Shown piece after piece: positions 63,836-64,000 of a DNA stretch of 64,000 nucleotides. Origin of the DNA: Sulfuritortus calidifontis. Lineage in GTDB: Bacteria; Pseudomonadota; Gammaproteobacteria; Burkholderiales; Thiobacillaceae. A program made the translations under genes and the position numbers. Location: positions 1,612,001-1,676,000 of the forward strand of contig NZ_AP018721.1 of assembly GCF_003967275.1 (NCBI RefSeq), in the 5' to 3' direction. The notes under the pieces are model-generated. The model was not told the origin of the DNA. It worked only from the letters and a program-made list of their open reading frames with translations, and made no database searches. Within the stretch, counting starts at the first letter, position 1. Each line of letters begins with the position of its first letter.

Positions 63836-64000
63836 ATGAAGCGACTGATCGCCTTCTTCTGCGCCGCCCTGCTGGCCGCGCCCGCCTTCGCCGCCCAGAT
63901 TCCCGAGCCCAAGGTGGTCAAGGTGAACGACCGCGTCTATGCCCTGCTCGGCCCCATGGCGCTGCCGAACGCGCACAACCAGGGCTACATGGTGAACAGC
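63836..64000 (+). CDS. SoxH-like metallo-beta-lactamase-fold protein, N-terminal part (window edge)
   Basis: Only 55 codons are inside the window, starting at ATG 63836 behind GAGGAG. A signal peptide (1-19, ending AFAAQ) is followed by IPEPKVVKVNDRVYALLGPMALPNAHNQGYMVNS. This is the opening of periplasmic metallo-hydrolases annotated as SoxH or quinoprotein relay proteins. The metal motif lies beyond the edge, so the call is by the N-terminus only. Pairing with the cytochrome gene suggests a periplasmic redox role. Confidence 0.6.
   Translation, partial: MKRLIAFFCAALLAAPAFAAQIPEPKVVKVNDRVYALLGPMALPNAHNQGYMVNS

Overview
The window is GC-rich, densely coded DNA from a betaproteobacterium. The gene content suggests a chemolithotrophic sulfur oxidiser, perhaps of the Thiobacillaceae or Hydrogenophilales type, although no rRNA is present to confirm this. 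The main clues are a soxXYZAB cluster with no soxCD beside it, a DsrC/TusE-family protein, hydrogenase maturation genes (hypF-hypE), a molybdate transport locus with its own ModE-like regulator, Fe-superoxide dismutase and class Ia ribonucleotide reductase. I saw no tRNA, rRNA or CRISPR array.

Layout. 1-6.1 kb: a sensor/ABC-binding-protein pair, endonuclease V, an OmpA-type lipid-free outer membrane protein, a DUF99 (endonuclease dU-like) protein and a translationally coupled Nudix/metallo-beta-lactamase/DUF72 operon. 6.2-12.1 kb: a FecR-like exported protein, a membrane PAS-GGDEF-EAL protein, RhlE helicase and an orphan ParA. 12.2-19.4 kb: hypF-hypE, an AT-rich cold-shock-domain gene, tcdA, a thioredoxin-TPR protein and a DUF3025 protein. 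19.4-26.4 kb: pirin, a SpoIIAA-like protein, an EamA permease, rmuC and a MacA/MacB-type efflux operon. 26.4-29.7 kb: modE-modABC with a well-formed ModE operator. 29.9-37.8 kb: an MFS permease and a MoxR-DUF58-BatA-BatBC-BatD operon. 37.9-42.0 kb: soxXYZAB. 42.0-49.0 kb: a BepA-like protease, moaC, an FGE-fold protein, a PuuD-like membrane protein, a complete IS30-family element, a DsrC-like gene, an MFS permease and sodB. 49.1-55.0 kb: YgiQ radical SAM, a class II amidotransferase, SemiSWEET, purU and a chemoreceptor preceded by a 58-residue membrane ORF. 55.1-59.5 kb: nrdAB behind paired NrdR boxes. 59.6-64.0 kb: a degenerate trypsin-like protein, small membrane proteins, YkgJ, YaeQ, a c-type cytochrome and the start of a SoxH-like metallohydrolase.

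The most unusual content is repetitive. Three dispersed elements of nearly constant length (270, 269 and 268 bp, at 3661, 61558 and 62912) have terminal inverted repeats and four internal helices. The stems differ in sequence between copies but remain complementary, while loop and linker motifs are conserved. This is covariation, the signature of selection on folded RNA or single-stranded DNA. A second group of GC-rich palindromes (CCCCTCTCCC/GGGAGAGGGG and CCCTCCCC/GGGGAGGG types) lies between genes. Two of these have also entered hypF in frame, and one supplies the C-terminal residues and stop codon of rmuC.

The genes form a coherent lifestyle picture. Periplasmic thiosulfate oxidation by a Sox system without SoxCD would normally leave sulfane sulfur for a cytoplasmic pathway. 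Molybdate uptake and moaC support molybdoenzymes, HypEF supports NiFe hydrogenase, and nrdAB and sodB reflect aerobic growth.
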